In this document: piece by piece, positions 45,248-54,396 of the stretch | How positions within the stretch are numbered: the first letter of the stretch is position 1 | How the letters are laid out: each line of letters starts with the position of its first letter | Assembly (NCBI GenBank): GCA_016789885.1 | Contig: JAEUPZ010000034.1 | Location: 62,001-126,000 of the forward strand | DNA from: Chromatiales bacterium | Lineage (GTDB): Bacteria > Pseudomonadota > Gammaproteobacteria > Steroidobacterales > GCA-2729495 | Direction of reading: 5' to 3' | Length of the DNA stretch: 64,000 nucleotides | The notes under the pieces: model-generated | What the model saw: only the letters and a program-made list of their open reading frames with translations | Database searches by the model: none | What the model was told of the DNA's origin: nothing | Program-made: the position numbers and the translations under genes

Positions 45248-48038
45248 GCTCCCGGCCGCCGTGGTGCTCGCCACGCTGGCGGTACTGCCGGCCGTGGCGG
45301 CCGACGGCCCGGAGCCGGCCGCCTGGCGCCGCACCCTCGAGCAGGTCGCTCCCAGCGTCGTCTCGATCCAGGTCGACGGCACGCGGGCCTTCGACACCGA
45401 GTGGAACGAGTCGAGCCAGGCCACGGGCTTCGTCGTCGACGCGGAGCGGGGCCTCATCCTGACGAACCGCCACGTCGTGACGCCGGGGCCCGTGCGCGCC
45501 ACCGCGCTCTTCACGAACCAGGAGGAGGTCGACCTCACGCCGGTGTACCGCGACCCGGTGCACGACTTCGGCTTCTTCCGCTACGACCCGCGGGCGCTCC
45601 GGTACATCCAGCCGGTGGCGCTGCCGCTGGCTCCGTCGGCGGCGGAGCTCGGTCGCGAGGTGCGGGTGGTCGGCAACGACGACGGCGAGCAGCTGTCGAT
45701 CCTCTCCGGCACCATCGCCCGCCTGCGCCGCGAGGCACCGGACTACGGGCGCGGCCGCTACAACGACTTCAACACGTTCTACCTCCAGGCTGCGTCGGGC
45801 ACCTCGGGCGGCTCATCGGGATCGCCCGTCATCGACATCCAGGGGCGCGTCGTGGCGCTGAACGCAGGCGCCAGCCAGCAGGCGGCGTCTAGCTTCTTCC
45901 TGCCGCTGGACCGCATCGCCCGGGCACTGCGGCTGCTGCAGGCCGGTGAGCCGGTGCCCCGCGGGCACCTCGGGGCGGTGTTCGTCTACCGCGCCTTCGA
46001 CGAGCTGCGCCGGCTGGGCCTGTCACCGGCCACCGAGGCGGCCGTGCGCCAGCGCTTTCCCGGCGGCACCGGCATGCTCGTCGTGAACGAGGTCGTGCCG
46101 GCCGGCCCCGCTGACGGCCAGCTCCGGGTAGGCGACGTGCTCGTGCAGGTGGCCGGCACGGACGTCACCGAGTTCGTGCCGCTGGCGGCGCTGCTGGACG
46201 ACCGCGTGGGCCAGCTGGTTGCCGTGCAGGTGGAGCGCGCCGGCGAGCGCGTGCCGGTGTCGGTCACGGTCCAGGACCTCGAAGCGGTGAGTCCGGCCGA
46301 GTACCTGCAGTTCGGCGACGCCGTGGTGCACGACCTGTCGCTGCAGCAGGCGCGCCACTTCAACCGGCCGGTGAGCGGCGTGTTCGTCGCGAATCCCGGC
46401 TTCGTGCTGTCCTCGGCCGGCATCCCCCGGGGCAGCGTGGTGACGGCCATCGACGGTCGCCCGGTGCAGCGGATCGACGACCTCGAGGCCGCCCTCGACG
46501 GCCTCGCCGACCGGCAGCGGGCGACGCTGCGCTACATCACCGCCGACGAGCCGGCGGCGAGCCGCCTGCGGGTCATCCAGATGGACCGGCGCTGGTTCCC
46601 GGCCGTCCGCTGCCGCCGTGACGATGCGACGGGGCTGTGGCCCTGCCGCGACCTGGCGGCGGGCCCGGCGGCACCGCCACCGCAGCCCGGCACCGCCCGT
46701 ACCGGCGAGTTCCAGGACGCGCGGCTGCGCCAGCTGGCCCCGTCGCTGGTGCTGGTCAACTTCGACATGCCCTACACGGTGTCCGGCGTTTCCGAGCAGC
46801 ACTACCTGGGCACCGGCGTGGTCGTCGACGCAGCCCAGGGCCTCGTCGTCGTCGACCGCAACACCGTGCCCGAGGCCATCGGCGACGTGCGGCTCACCTT
46901 CGCCGGGTCCCTCGAGGTGCCCGGCCGGGTCGTCTACCTGCACCCGACCCACAATCTGGCCCTCATCGGCTACGACCCGGCCCTCGTCGGCGATACGCCC
47001 GTCGAGGCCGTGAAGCTCGAGGAGCAGCTGCCGGAGCCCGGCGCCGAGCTCTGGGTCGTCGGCCTGCGGGGCGGCGAGAAGCTGGCGTCCCAGGCCGTCA
47101 CCGCCCGGTCCGTCGAGCCGACGGAATTTCCGCTGTCGCGGACGATGCGCTTCCGGGACGCGAACCTCGAGACGCTGCAGCTGCAGCCTGGGCCCACCGA
47201 CCTCGACGGCGTCGTCGTCAACCGGCGGGGCGCCGTCGTCGCGCTCTGGTCGAGCTTCGCCTGGCAGGGCAACGGCAACCTGAAGCAGGAGAACCGCGGC
47301 CTGCCGGCGACCTACATCGCGGAGCTGCTGCGCCTGCAGGCCACGGGCGAGCCGCTGCGCGCCCTCGAGGCCGAATTCACCCAGATCAGCCTGGCGGCGG
47401 CGCGGCGCCTGGGGCTGCCGGCGGAGCATGCCGACGAGCTTGCCGCCCACGATCCCGGCCGGCGCCAGGCCCTCTCGGTGGCGCGCGTGGCGGCCGGTAC
47501 GCCGGCGGCGGCGCTGCTGCAGTCTGGTGACGTGCTGCTGCGGATCGATGGCCGTCCGGTGACCCGCTTCCGCGAGCTGGAGATCGCCGGGCAGAAGCCG
47601 CGCGTCACGGTCGAGGTATTCCGCGACGGTGCGGTGCAGTCGCTGGACGTTGCCACTGCGGCGCTGAGCGGCGACGGCGTGCGCCGGGTCGTGTTCTGGG
47701 GCGGGGCCGTGATCCAGGCTCCGTACCGCGACATGTCGATGCAGCGTGGCGTGCCGCCGGACGGCGTCTACGTGGCCTTCTTCGCCTTCGGCTCGCCGGC
47801 GTCGCGCCATGGCCTCTTCGCCGGGCGGCGCATCACGGCCGTCGACGGCCAGCCCGTGGCCGACCTCGACAGCTTCATCGAGCTCGTGCGCGGCAAGCGT
47901 GACCGGGAGTCCGTCAGGCTCACGTCCGTCACCTGGAACAACCAGCCGGAAGTGCTGACGCTGAAAGTCGACGACACCTACTGGCCCGGCTACCAGATCC
48001 GCTGGCAGGACGGCGAGTGGCGGCGCGAGCCGCTGTAG
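45231..48038 (+). CDS. Large two-domain HtrA/Nma111-like serine protease with PDZ domains
   Basis: A 935-residue exported protein (signal peptide 1-24). The first trypsin-like domain has His81 (LTNRHVV), Asp112 (VHDFGFF) and Ser196 in GGSSGSPV, then two PDZ domains (about 250-460). A second protease-like domain (about 500-700) is degenerate: VVDRNTVP at the His site and GPTDLDGVVV at the Ser site. Two further PDZ-like regions close the chain. This order (active protease, PDZ pair, dead protease, PDZ pair) is that of yeast Nma111p, not of DegP. It likely acts in the periplasm on misfolded or regulatory proteins. It overlaps the kinase gene by 17 nt. Confidence 0.86.
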   Translation: MPCLRKLPAAVVLATLAVLPAVAADGPEPAAWRRTLEQVAPSVVSIQVDGTRAFDTEWNESSQATGFVVDAERGLILTNRHVVTPGPVRATALFTNQEEVDLTPVYRDPVHDFGFFRYDPRALRYIQPVALPLAPSAAELGREVRVVGNDDGEQLSILSGTIARLRREAPDYGRGRYNDFNTFYLQAASGTSGGSSGSPVIDIQGRVVALNAGASQQAASSFFLPLDRIARALRLLQAGEPVPRGHLGAVFVYRAFDELRRLGLSPATEAAVRQRFPGGTGMLVVNEVVPAGPADGQLRVGDVLVQVAGTDVTEFVPLAALLDDRVGQLVAVQVERAGERVPVSVTVQDLEAVSPAEYLQFGDAVVHDLSLQQARHFNRPVSGVFVANPGFVLSSAGIPRGSVVTAIDGRPVQRIDDLEAALDGLADRQRATLRYITADEPAASRLRVIQMDRRWFPAVRCRRDDATGLWPCRDLAAGPAAPPPQPGTARTGEFQDARLRQLAPSLVLVNFDMPYTVSGVSEQHYLGTGVVVDAAQGLVVVDRNTVPEAIGDVRLTFAGSLEVPGRVVYLHPTHNLALIGYDPALVGDTPVEAVKLEEQLPEPGAELWVVGLRGGEKLASQAVTARSVEPTEFPLSRTMRFRDANLETLQLQPGPTDLDGVVVNRRGAVVALWSSFAWQGNGNLKQENRGLPATYIAELLRLQATGEPLRALEAEFTQISLAAARRLGLPAEHADELAAHDPGRRQALSVARVAAGTPAAALLQSGDVLLRIDGRPVTRFRELEIAGQKPRVTVEVFRDGAVQSLDVATAALSGDGVRRVVFWGGAVIQAPYRDMSMQRGVPPDGVYVAFFAFGSPASRHGLFAGRRITAVDGQPVADLDSFIELVRGKRDRESVRLTSVTWNNQPEVLTLKVDDTYWPGYQIRWQDGEWRREPL

Positions 48039-48042
48039 CGTC

Positions 48043-49662
48043 TCAGAGGCCCTCGGCGCCGGCCCCCGGCTTCGGGTGCTCCTCGGGCACTTCGGTCATG
48101 GTGGCCTCCGCCAGCAGCAGGATGCTGGCCACCGACACGGCGTTCTCGAGGGCGATGCGCACGACCTTGGTCGGGTCGACGATGCCGGCGGCGTACATGT
48201 CGACGTACTGCTTGGCGGCGGCGTCGAAGCCCACGTTCGGTGCCGCCTCGAGGCAGCGCGCGACGACGACGCCCCCGTCCACTGACGAATTCTCGGCGAT
48301 CTGGCGCGCCGGTGATTCGAGCGCGCGGCGCAGGATCTGCACGCCGGTGCGCTCGTCGCCGCTGCAGGCCGCCTCTTCCGTCTCCAGCGCGCGCGTGGCC
48401 CGCAGCAGCGCGAGGCCGCCGCCCGGCACGATGCCTTCGGCCACCGCGGCCTTGGTGGCGCTGATGGCGTCGTCGAGCGCGTCCTTCTTCGCCTTCATCT
48501 CCGACTCCGACGGCGCGCCGACGCGGATCACCGCCACGCCGCCGGCGAGCTTGGCGAGGCGCTCCTCCAGCTTCTCCCGGTCGTAGTCACCCGAGGCCTT
48601 GTCGATCTCGCGGCGTATCTGCTGCATCCGGCCGTCGATGCGGGCGCGATCGCCGAGCCCGCCGATGAGGGTCGTCGAGTCCTTGTCGACGACGAGGCGG
48701 CGGGCGCGGCCGAGCTGGTCGAGGCGCACGTCCTCGAGTCGCAGGCCGACGTCGTCGGCGACCACCGTGGCGCCGGTCAGGATCGCCATGTCCTCGAGCA
48801 GGGCGCGGCGCCGGTCGCCGAAGCCCGGTGCCTTGACGGCGACGCTCTTGAGCACGCCCCGCAGCTGGTTGACGACGAGGGTGGCCAGTGCCTCGCCCTC
48901 GATGTCTTCGGCCACCAGCGCCAGCGGACGGCCGGCCTTGGCGACCTGCTCGAGGACGGGCAGCAGGTCCTTCACGAGGTTGACCTTGCGGTCGGTCAGC
49001 AGGATGAAGGGATCCTCGAGGATGGCCTCCATCTTCTCCGCGTCGGTGACGAAGTAGGGCGACAGGTAGCCCCGGTCGAACTGCAGCCCCTCGACGACAT
49101 CGAGCACCGTCTCGGTGGTCTTCGACTCCTCGACGGTGATCACGCCCTCGCCGCCGACCTTTTCCATGGCCGCGGCGACCAGCTCGCCGATGGCCGGGTC
49201 GTTGTGGGCCGAGATCGTGGCCACCTGGGCCTTCTCCTGGCGGCTCGTGACCTTGCGGGCCATGCCCTCGAGGGCCTTCACTGCGGCGGCGTAGCCCCGG
49301 TCGAGGCCACGCTTCAGGTCGATGGCACTGGCGCCGGCAGTGACGTTGCGCACGCCCTCGGCGAAGATCGCGTGGGCGATGATCGTCGAGGTGCTGGTGC
49401 CGTCGCCCACGACGTCGCCCGTCTTCTCGGCGGCCTGCCGCAGCATCTGGGCGCCGAGGTTCTCTTCCGGGTCCTTGAGGCTGAACTCCTTGGCGATGGC
49501 CACGCCGTCGTTGCAGACCACCGGTGCTCCCCACTGGCGCTGGATCAGCACGGACTTGGACTTGGGGCCGAGGGTGATGCGCACCGCATCGGCCAGCTGC
49601 GTCGCCCCGCGCAGGACCTTCTCGCGGGCCGCCGAGCGGAACAGGACCTGCTTGTGGCTCAT
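48043..49662 (-). CDS. Orphan GroEL-type chaperonin
   Basis: A 539-residue chaperonin with the full GroEL fold. The apical and ATPase motifs are intact: [21 protein letters not shown] (usual GDGTTTAT) and [10 protein letters not shown]. The usual GGM-rich C-terminal tail is replaced by [13 protein letters not shown]. There is no groES in front, so this is a paralog rather than the main chaperonin. It is divergent from the Lon-like gene and convergent with the serine protease, 4 nt from its end. It may serve a restricted set of clients. Confidence 0.92.
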   Translation of the reverse strand: MSHKQVLFRSAAREKVLRGATQLADAVRITLGPKSKSVLIQRQWGAPVVCNDGVAIAKEFSLKDPEENLGAQMLRQAAEKTGDVVGDGTSTSTIIAHAIFAEGVRNVTAGASAIDLKRGLDRGYAAAVKALEGMARKVTSRQEKAQVATISAHNDPAIGELVAAAMEKVGGEGVITVEESKTTETVLDVVEGLQFDRGYLSPYFVTDAEKMEAILEDPFILLTDRKVNLVKDLLPVLEQVAKAGRPLALVAEDIEGEALATLVVNQLRGVLKSVAVKAPGFGDRRRALLEDMAILTGATVVADDVGLRLEDVRLDQLGRARRLVVDKDSTTLIGGLGDRARIDGRMQQIRREIDKASGDYDREKLEERLAKLAGGVAVIRVGAPSESEMKAKKDALDDAISATKAAVAEGIVPGGGLALLRATRALETEEAACSGDERTGVQILRRALESPARQIAENSSVDGGVVVARCLEAAPNVGFDAAAKQYVDMYAAGIVDPTKVVRIALENAVSVASILLLAEATMTEVPEEHPKPGAGAEGL

Positions 49663-49816
49663 GGGAACGCCCCCTGCCGCCGATCAGCCCGATGGTCTCC
49701 TGCCCCTGCTACCGCGTCGATACGGGCTGTCCCTTACGCCGTGGGCCGGCGCGGCGCGGGCTAACATGCAGGCTTGGGCCCCGCCCGATATCCCGGGGTC
49801 GCGAGGCAGCACCACG

Positions 49817-52279
49817 ATGACGCAGACCAGGCCGGGACCGGCCCCCCTCGACGCGTCCCGCCTGCGGCGGGCCTGCACGCTGCCCGGGCTTTCCTTCACG
49901 ACTACCGACGAGCTGGCCGACCTCGGCGAGCTGCCGGGGCAGGGGCGGGCCATCGAGGCCATCCGTTTCGGCGTCGCCATGCCCCACGGTGGCTACAACC
50001 TGTTCGTGCTCGGCCCGCCCGGCAGCGGCCGGGGCACGGCTGTCCGGCAGCTGCTCGGTGCGGCGGCGGCGGGGCGGGCCGTGCCCGGCGACTGGTGCTA
50101 CGTCAGCAATTTCGCGGACCCTGCGCGGCCCCGGGCCCTCGCCTTGCCGGCGGGCCGGGGCCGCGCCCTGCGCGACGAGGTGGCGGGGCTCGTGGACGAG
50201 CTCCGCACCGTGATCCCCGGCATCTTCGAGCGCGAGGAGTTCCGCGCGCGCGTCGAGGAGATCAACGCCGGGTTCGCGGACCGTGAGCACCAGGCCCTGT
50301 CGGCCCTGGCCGAGGACGCCACGGCCCAGCAGGTCGTGCTGATGCGCACCCCGGGCGGCTTCGTGCTCGCGCCGGCCAAGGACGGCGAGGCGATGGAGCC
50401 GGAGGCCTTCGCGAAGCTGCCGGAAGCCGAGCGCGACCGTCTCCGCAAGGTCATCGCCGCCCTCGAGGAGCGGCTCGGCAAGCTGCTGCGCCAGATTCCC
50501 CAGTGGATGCGCGAGCGCCGCGAGCAGTTGCGGGCCCTGGACCGCCAGTACGTGATGACCGCGGTGGGCCAGGCCATCGACGAGCTGGTGGCCCGCTTCA
50601 GCGACCTGCCCGAGGTCCTCGCCTGGATCGAGGCACTGCGGGCGGACGTGATCGAGAACGCCGGCGCCTTCCGCGCGTCCCGCGAAGAGGGGCCGGGGCC
50701 CATGCCCATGCCAGGTGGCGACCTCCGCCGCTACCAGGTCAATCTCCTCGTCGACCACGCCGGGACGACGGCGGCGCCAGTGGTGCACGAGGAGCACCCG
50801 ACGCACCACAACCTGCTGGGGCGGGTCGAGCACGTCGAGCGGTTCGGCACGCTTTCCACTGACTTCACGCTGATCCGCGGCGGCGCGCTGCACCGGGCGA
50901 ACGGCGGCTACCTCGTGCTCGACGCCCGGCAGCTGCTGTCCCAGCCCTTTGCCTGGGACAGCCTGAAGCGCGCGCTGCGCACCCGCGAGATCCGCCTCGA
51001 GTCCGTGGCGCAGATGCTGAGCCTCGTCAGCACCCGGTCCCTCGAGCCCCAGCCGGTGCCGCTGGACGTGAAGGTCGTGCTGGTCGGCGAGCGCCTGCTG
51101 TACTACCTGCTTTACGAGTACGACCCGGAGTTCCGCGAGCTCTTCAAGGTCGCCGCCGACTTCGATGACGTCGTCGACCGCGGGCCCGCCAGCGAGTCGC
51201 TCTATGCCCGGCTCGTCGCGACGCTCGCAAGGCGTCACGGCCTGCTGCCGCTGGACCGCCCGGCGGTCTGCGCGGTGATCGAGCGCGCTGCGCGGCTCGC
51301 CGGCGACGGCGAGCGGCTGACGGCGGCCGTTGAGCGCGTGGCCGACCTGCTGCGCGAGGCCGACCACGGCGCCAGGTCCCGGTCCGCCGCCTGCATCGCT
51401 GCCGCAGACGTCGCCGCGGCGGTGGCGGCGCAGCGCCACCGTGCCGGGCGGCCCGGCGACCGCATGCGCGATGCCATCGTGCGGGGCACGCTGGTCATCG
51501 ACACCGCCGGCGCCGAGACCGGCCAGGTCAACGGGCTCGCGGTGTTCCCGCTGGGCGAATTCGCCTTCGCGCAGCCGACGCGCATCACCGCCACCGTGCG
51601 CATCGGCGAGGGCGAGGTCATCGACATCGAGCGCGAGGCCAGGCTCGGCGGCAACATCCACAGCAAGGCGATGATGATCCTCACGGCGTACCTGGCGAGC
51701 CGCTATGCCACCGACACGCCGCTGTCGCTCGAGGCCCGGGTCGCCTTCGAGCAGTCCTACGGCGGCATCGAGGGCGACTCGGCCTCCGTGGCCGAGCTCT
51801 GCGCGCTGCTCTCGGCCGTCGGCGACTTCCCGCTGCGCCAGGACCTGGCGGTCACCGGATCCGTCGACCAGTTCGGGCGCGTGCAGGCCGTCGGCGCCAT
51901 CAACGAGAAGGTCGAGGGCTTCTTCGACCTGTGCGTTGCCCGCGGACTGTCGGGGGGCCAGGGGGTCGTCATCCCGGCCGCGAACGTGGTTCACCTGATG
52001 CTGCGCGAGGACGTCGTGGCGGCCTGCGCGGCCGGCCGGTTCCACGTCTACGCCGCGGAACACGCGGACGAGGTGCTGGAGCTGCTGAGCGGCCTGCCCA
52101 CCGGCGAGCCGGATGCGGAGGGCATCCTGCCGTCCGGCTGCCTGGCGGGGCGCATCATGGAGCGCCTGGCCGGGTTCTTCGCCCTGCGACGGGAGTACGC
52201 GGTGACGGCGGGCTCCCACGCCGCGGACGACAGCGCGGGCGGCACGGCCCCGGCCACGCCGCCCACGGGCCAGCTCTGA
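49817..52279 (+). CDS. Lon-like ATP-dependent protease (AAA_32 / LonC type)
   Basis: An 820-residue protease. The N-terminal AAA-like part has a Walker A variant GPPGSGRGT in which Arg stands for the usual Lys, and HRANGGYLVLDARQLL. The C-terminal Lon protease domain has the Ser/Lys dyad Ser655 (GIEGDSASV) and Lys698 (INEKVEGFF). The middle helical region (about 180-300) is a coiled-coil insert. This is the PF13654-type family, distinct from housekeeping Lon. The start follows a weak ribosome site; the frame is open upstream over groEL but is not family-like there. Confidence 0.9.
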   Translation: MTQTRPGPAPLDASRLRRACTLPGLSFTTTDELADLGELPGQGRAIEAIRFGVAMPHGGYNLFVLGPPGSGRGTAVRQLLGAAAAGRAVPGDWCYVSNFADPARPRALALPAGRGRALRDEVAGLVDELRTVIPGIFEREEFRARVEEINAGFADREHQALSALAEDATAQQVVLMRTPGGFVLAPAKDGEAMEPEAFAKLPEAERDRLRKVIAALEERLGKLLRQIPQWMRERREQLRALDRQYVMTAVGQAIDELVARFSDLPEVLAWIEALRADVIENAGAFRASREEGPGPMPMPGGDLRRYQVNLLVDHAGTTAAPVVHEEHPTHHNLLGRVEHVERFGTLSTDFTLIRGGALHRANGGYLVLDARQLLSQPFAWDSLKRALRTREIRLESVAQMLSLVSTRSLEPQPVPLDVKVVLVGERLLYYLLYEYDPEFRELFKVAADFDDVVDRGPASESLYARLVATLARRHGLLPLDRPAVCAVIERAARLAGDGERLTAAVERVADLLREADHGARSRSAACIAAADVAAAVAAQRHRAGRPGDRMRDAIVRGTLVIDTAGAETGQVNGLAVFPLGEFAFAQPTRITATVRIGEGEVIDIEREARLGGNIHSKAMMILTAYLASRYATDTPLSLEARVAFEQSYGGIEGDSASVAELCALLSAVGDFPLRQDLAVTGSVDQFGRVQAVGAINEKVEGFFDLCVARGLSGGQGVVIPAANVVHLMLREDVVAACAAGRFHVYAAEHADEVLELLSGLPTGEPDAEGILPSGCLAGRIMERLAGFFALRREYAVTAGSHAADDSAGGTAPATPPTGQL

Positions 52280-52289
52280 GCCACCCGCC

Positions 52290-53009
52290 ATGCGTGTCGT
52301 CCTCGCCCTGCAGCGGCTGCCCCGGCGCCTCGCCGTGCTCGATCCCGCCCTGGCCCTCGCCAGGGACCTCGACGCCGCCGTGATGGCGCTGTTCGTCGAG
52401 GATCCCCGGCTGCTGGCCAGCGCGGCGCTGCCGGTCGTGCGCGAGGTCGATCACTGGTCCGGCGAGGTGCGCGAGCTCGACCGGCCGGCGCTGGAGCGCC
52501 GGCTCGCGGCCGAGGCCGGCCGCGTCGAGCGGGCCCTGCGGGCGGCAGCGCGGGAGCGGGCCATCGAACTGTCCTTCCGCGTCGTGCGCGACCGGCCCGA
52601 AGCGGCCGCGCGGGCGGCCCGCCAGGGCGGCGACATCGTCGTCGTCGGCGCCTTCGCCTCGGCGGCCGACTGGCCGGGGCAGGGGATGGCATCGGCGGCG
52701 CTGGTCGCTGCCTATGACGATGGGACCGACGCCGGCGCGCGCGCCGTCTCGGCGGCGGAGCGCCTGGCGGCGGCCGCCGGCAGGCCCCTGATGGTGGCCT
52801 CATCGGCGCCCGTGGGGACGGCGCCCCCCACCGCGCCCGGCCGGCGGAGGCTCACGTTGCCGGAGGACGGACTGCCCGCGTTCCTGCGGGCGCTGTCGCC
52901 GTACGACATCGCGGCCTGCGTCGTGGCAGAGGCCCACGCCGTGACCTTGAGCGAGCGCTTCCGGGCCTTCGGCAGTGGCCGCGACTGCCTGCTCGTCTAC
53001 GTCGAGTGA
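52290..53009 (+). CDS. Uncharacterised USP-like alpha/beta protein
   Basis: A 239-residue protein. The first half resembles a universal-stress-protein fold (DPALALARDLDAAVMALFVEDPRLLASAALPVVREV, then GGDIVVVGAFASAA). The second half contains a conserved-looking LSPYDIAACVVAE segment. There is no clear nucleotide-binding GxxGxxxG motif. It follows the Lon-like gene after 10 nt and may be an accessory or adaptor protein; that is a guess from position. Confidence 0.55.
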   Translation: MRVVLALQRLPRRLAVLDPALALARDLDAAVMALFVEDPRLLASAALPVVREVDHWSGEVRELDRPALERRLAAEAGRVERALRAAARERAIELSFRVVRDRPEAAARAARQGGDIVVVGAFASAADWPGQGMASAALVAAYDDGTDAGARAVSAAERLAAAAGRPLMVASSAPVGTAPPTAPGRRRLTLPEDGLPAFLRALSPYDIAACVVAEAHAVTLSERFRAFGSGRDCLLVYVE

Positions 53010-53039
53010 CGGGCGGCGGTCGTGTCCGCCGTCAACGGC

Positions 53040-53795
53040 TCAGTCGAGGGCGGCGAAGAGCGCGCGCCAGTCGGTCACCGGCGGGCCCTCGACCGTGTGC
53101 GTCTCGAAGGTCCGGTTGCGCGCCTCGGGGTGCTTCAGCGCCTGCACGCAGATGTCGGCGACATCGGCCCGCGCGATCGTCGTCTGCGCGCTCGTGACGG
53201 TGTCGCCCTGCTCGAAGACGACGGTCTTCTGCCGGCCCGGCGCGTTGAGCAGGCCGCCCGGACGGACCACGGTGTAGGGAATCCCGCTCGCGCGGAGCGC
53301 GTCCTCGCCCTTGAGCTTCCACTTGAGGACGTCGCCGAACATCTTGTTGAGCGGGTTGTCGTCCTGGGTAACGGCCCGGGAGGAGACCAGCACGAACTGG
53401 CGGATCTTCGCGACGCGGGCGGCGTCGACCAGGTTCTTCACGCCCTGGTAGTCGATCATCTCGGGGCGGTCGGGCCCCTTGCCGGACTTGGCGCCGACGG
53501 CCGAGACCACGTAGGTCATGCCGGCCATGGCAGGGGCGAGGCTCGCCGGATCCTTCACGTCGCCGGCCACCAGCTGCACGCCGGCGGGGAACGTGCCGTT
53601 GGCCTTGCCCGGTTCCCGCACCAGGGCCCGCACCGTGTAGCCCTCGGCGACCAGCTGCTCAACGACGAGCTTGCCGGTCTGGCCGCTGGCGCCGGCGACC
53701 AGCACGCCGTTCTCGACCGGCGGCGTACTGGTGGCGCAGCCGCCCAGCACGAGGACAGCAGCAGCGAGGGGCAGCAGGCGGCGGTTCAGCAGCAT
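53040..53795 (-). CDS. NAD(P)-binding SDR-type lipoprotein
   Basis: A 251-residue atypical short-chain dehydrogenase-like protein. It begins with a hydrophobic leader and a lipobox LVLGGC at residues 16-21, so it appears to be a lipoprotein. The NAD(P) site GASGQTGKLVVEQLV follows at residues 35-49, and the NmrA-type core is KNLVDAARVAKIRQFVLVSS. A nucleotide-binding enzyme on the membrane outside the cytosol is unusual because NAD(P) is scarce there. Alternatively the leader is only a membrane anchor. Confidence 0.8.
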   Translation of the reverse strand: MLLNRRLLPLAAAVLVLGGCATSTPPVENGVLVAGASGQTGKLVVEQLVAEGYTVRALVREPGKANGTFPAGVQLVAGDVKDPASLAPAMAGMTYVVSAVGAKSGKGPDRPEMIDYQGVKNLVDAARVAKIRQFVLVSSRAVTQDDNPLNKMFGDVLKWKLKGEDALRASGIPYTVVRPGGLLNAPGRQKTVVFEQGDTVTSAQTTIARADVADICVQALKHPEARNRTFETHTVEGPPVTDWRALFAALD

Positions 53796-53873
53796 CTCGG
53801 GGGCTCCGGGTCGTCGGTCAGGACGGCCGGAAGCATAGCGGACGCGCCCCCGCCGCGGCGACGGGTCACCGGT

Positions 53874-54254
53874 TCAGCGCGCGGTGCGGAACACGGCGAT
53901 GGCGACCAGCAGCCAGGCCACCATGAACGAGCCGCCCCCCATGGGCGCGACGGCGCCGGCGCCGGGCACGAGGCCCGTGGTCTGCAGGTAGATGCTGCCC
54001 GAGAAGAGGCACAGCCCGACGACGATCAGGGCGCCGGCCGCCGCCAGCAGGCGGGACTCGCCGAGGCGCGCTGCCAGCAGCCCGATCAGCACCAGGCCCA
54101 GCGACTGGTAGAACTGCAGCTGGTTGCCCCAGTTCCAGGATTCCTTCGCGGCCGGCTCCAGGTCCAGGGCGTGGAAGCCCAGGGCCGACAGCTGCGTGGC
54201 CGTCATCAGCGACAGGGCACCGATGATCATCAGGATGCGCGCGGTACGTGGCAT
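53874..54254 (-). CDS. DUF423 family small membrane protein
   Basis: A 126-residue protein with four hydrophobic helices. Segments LDLEPAAKESWNWGNQLQFYQSLGL, GSIYLQTTG and APMGGGSFMVAWLLVAIA match the DUF423 (YgdD) pattern, in which the second half contains a PxGG(x)xF motif. Family function is unknown. It precedes the SDR lipoprotein on the same strand. Confidence 0.87.
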   Translation of the reverse strand: MPRTARILMIIGALSLMTATQLSALGFHALDLEPAAKESWNWGNQLQFYQSLGLVLIGLLAARLGESRLLAAAGALIVVGLCLFSGSIYLQTTGLVPGAGAVAPMGGGSFMVAWLLVAIAVFRTAR

Positions 54255-54396
54255 GTTCGAACTCCTCCCCGGTCACCCGGAGTATAGGACGCCGCTGCGC
54301 CGCGCCAAGCCCGCCGGACAATCTGCCGCGCCGGCCGGCGGGCCACCTGCCGGCCGCTGGTATCCTTGTGCCCCTCAATCTGCGGGGTCGCCGGTG

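Noticed and set aside
46023..47810. Long minus-strand open frame opposite the large serine protease
   Set aside because: No domain, no ribosome site, and it lies entirely within a well-supported coding region.
49663..49816. Possible CIRCE or sigma-32 promoter for the orphan groEL
   Set aside because: No TTAGCACTC repeat and no CTTGAA/CCCCAT pair with correct spacing could be found on either strand.
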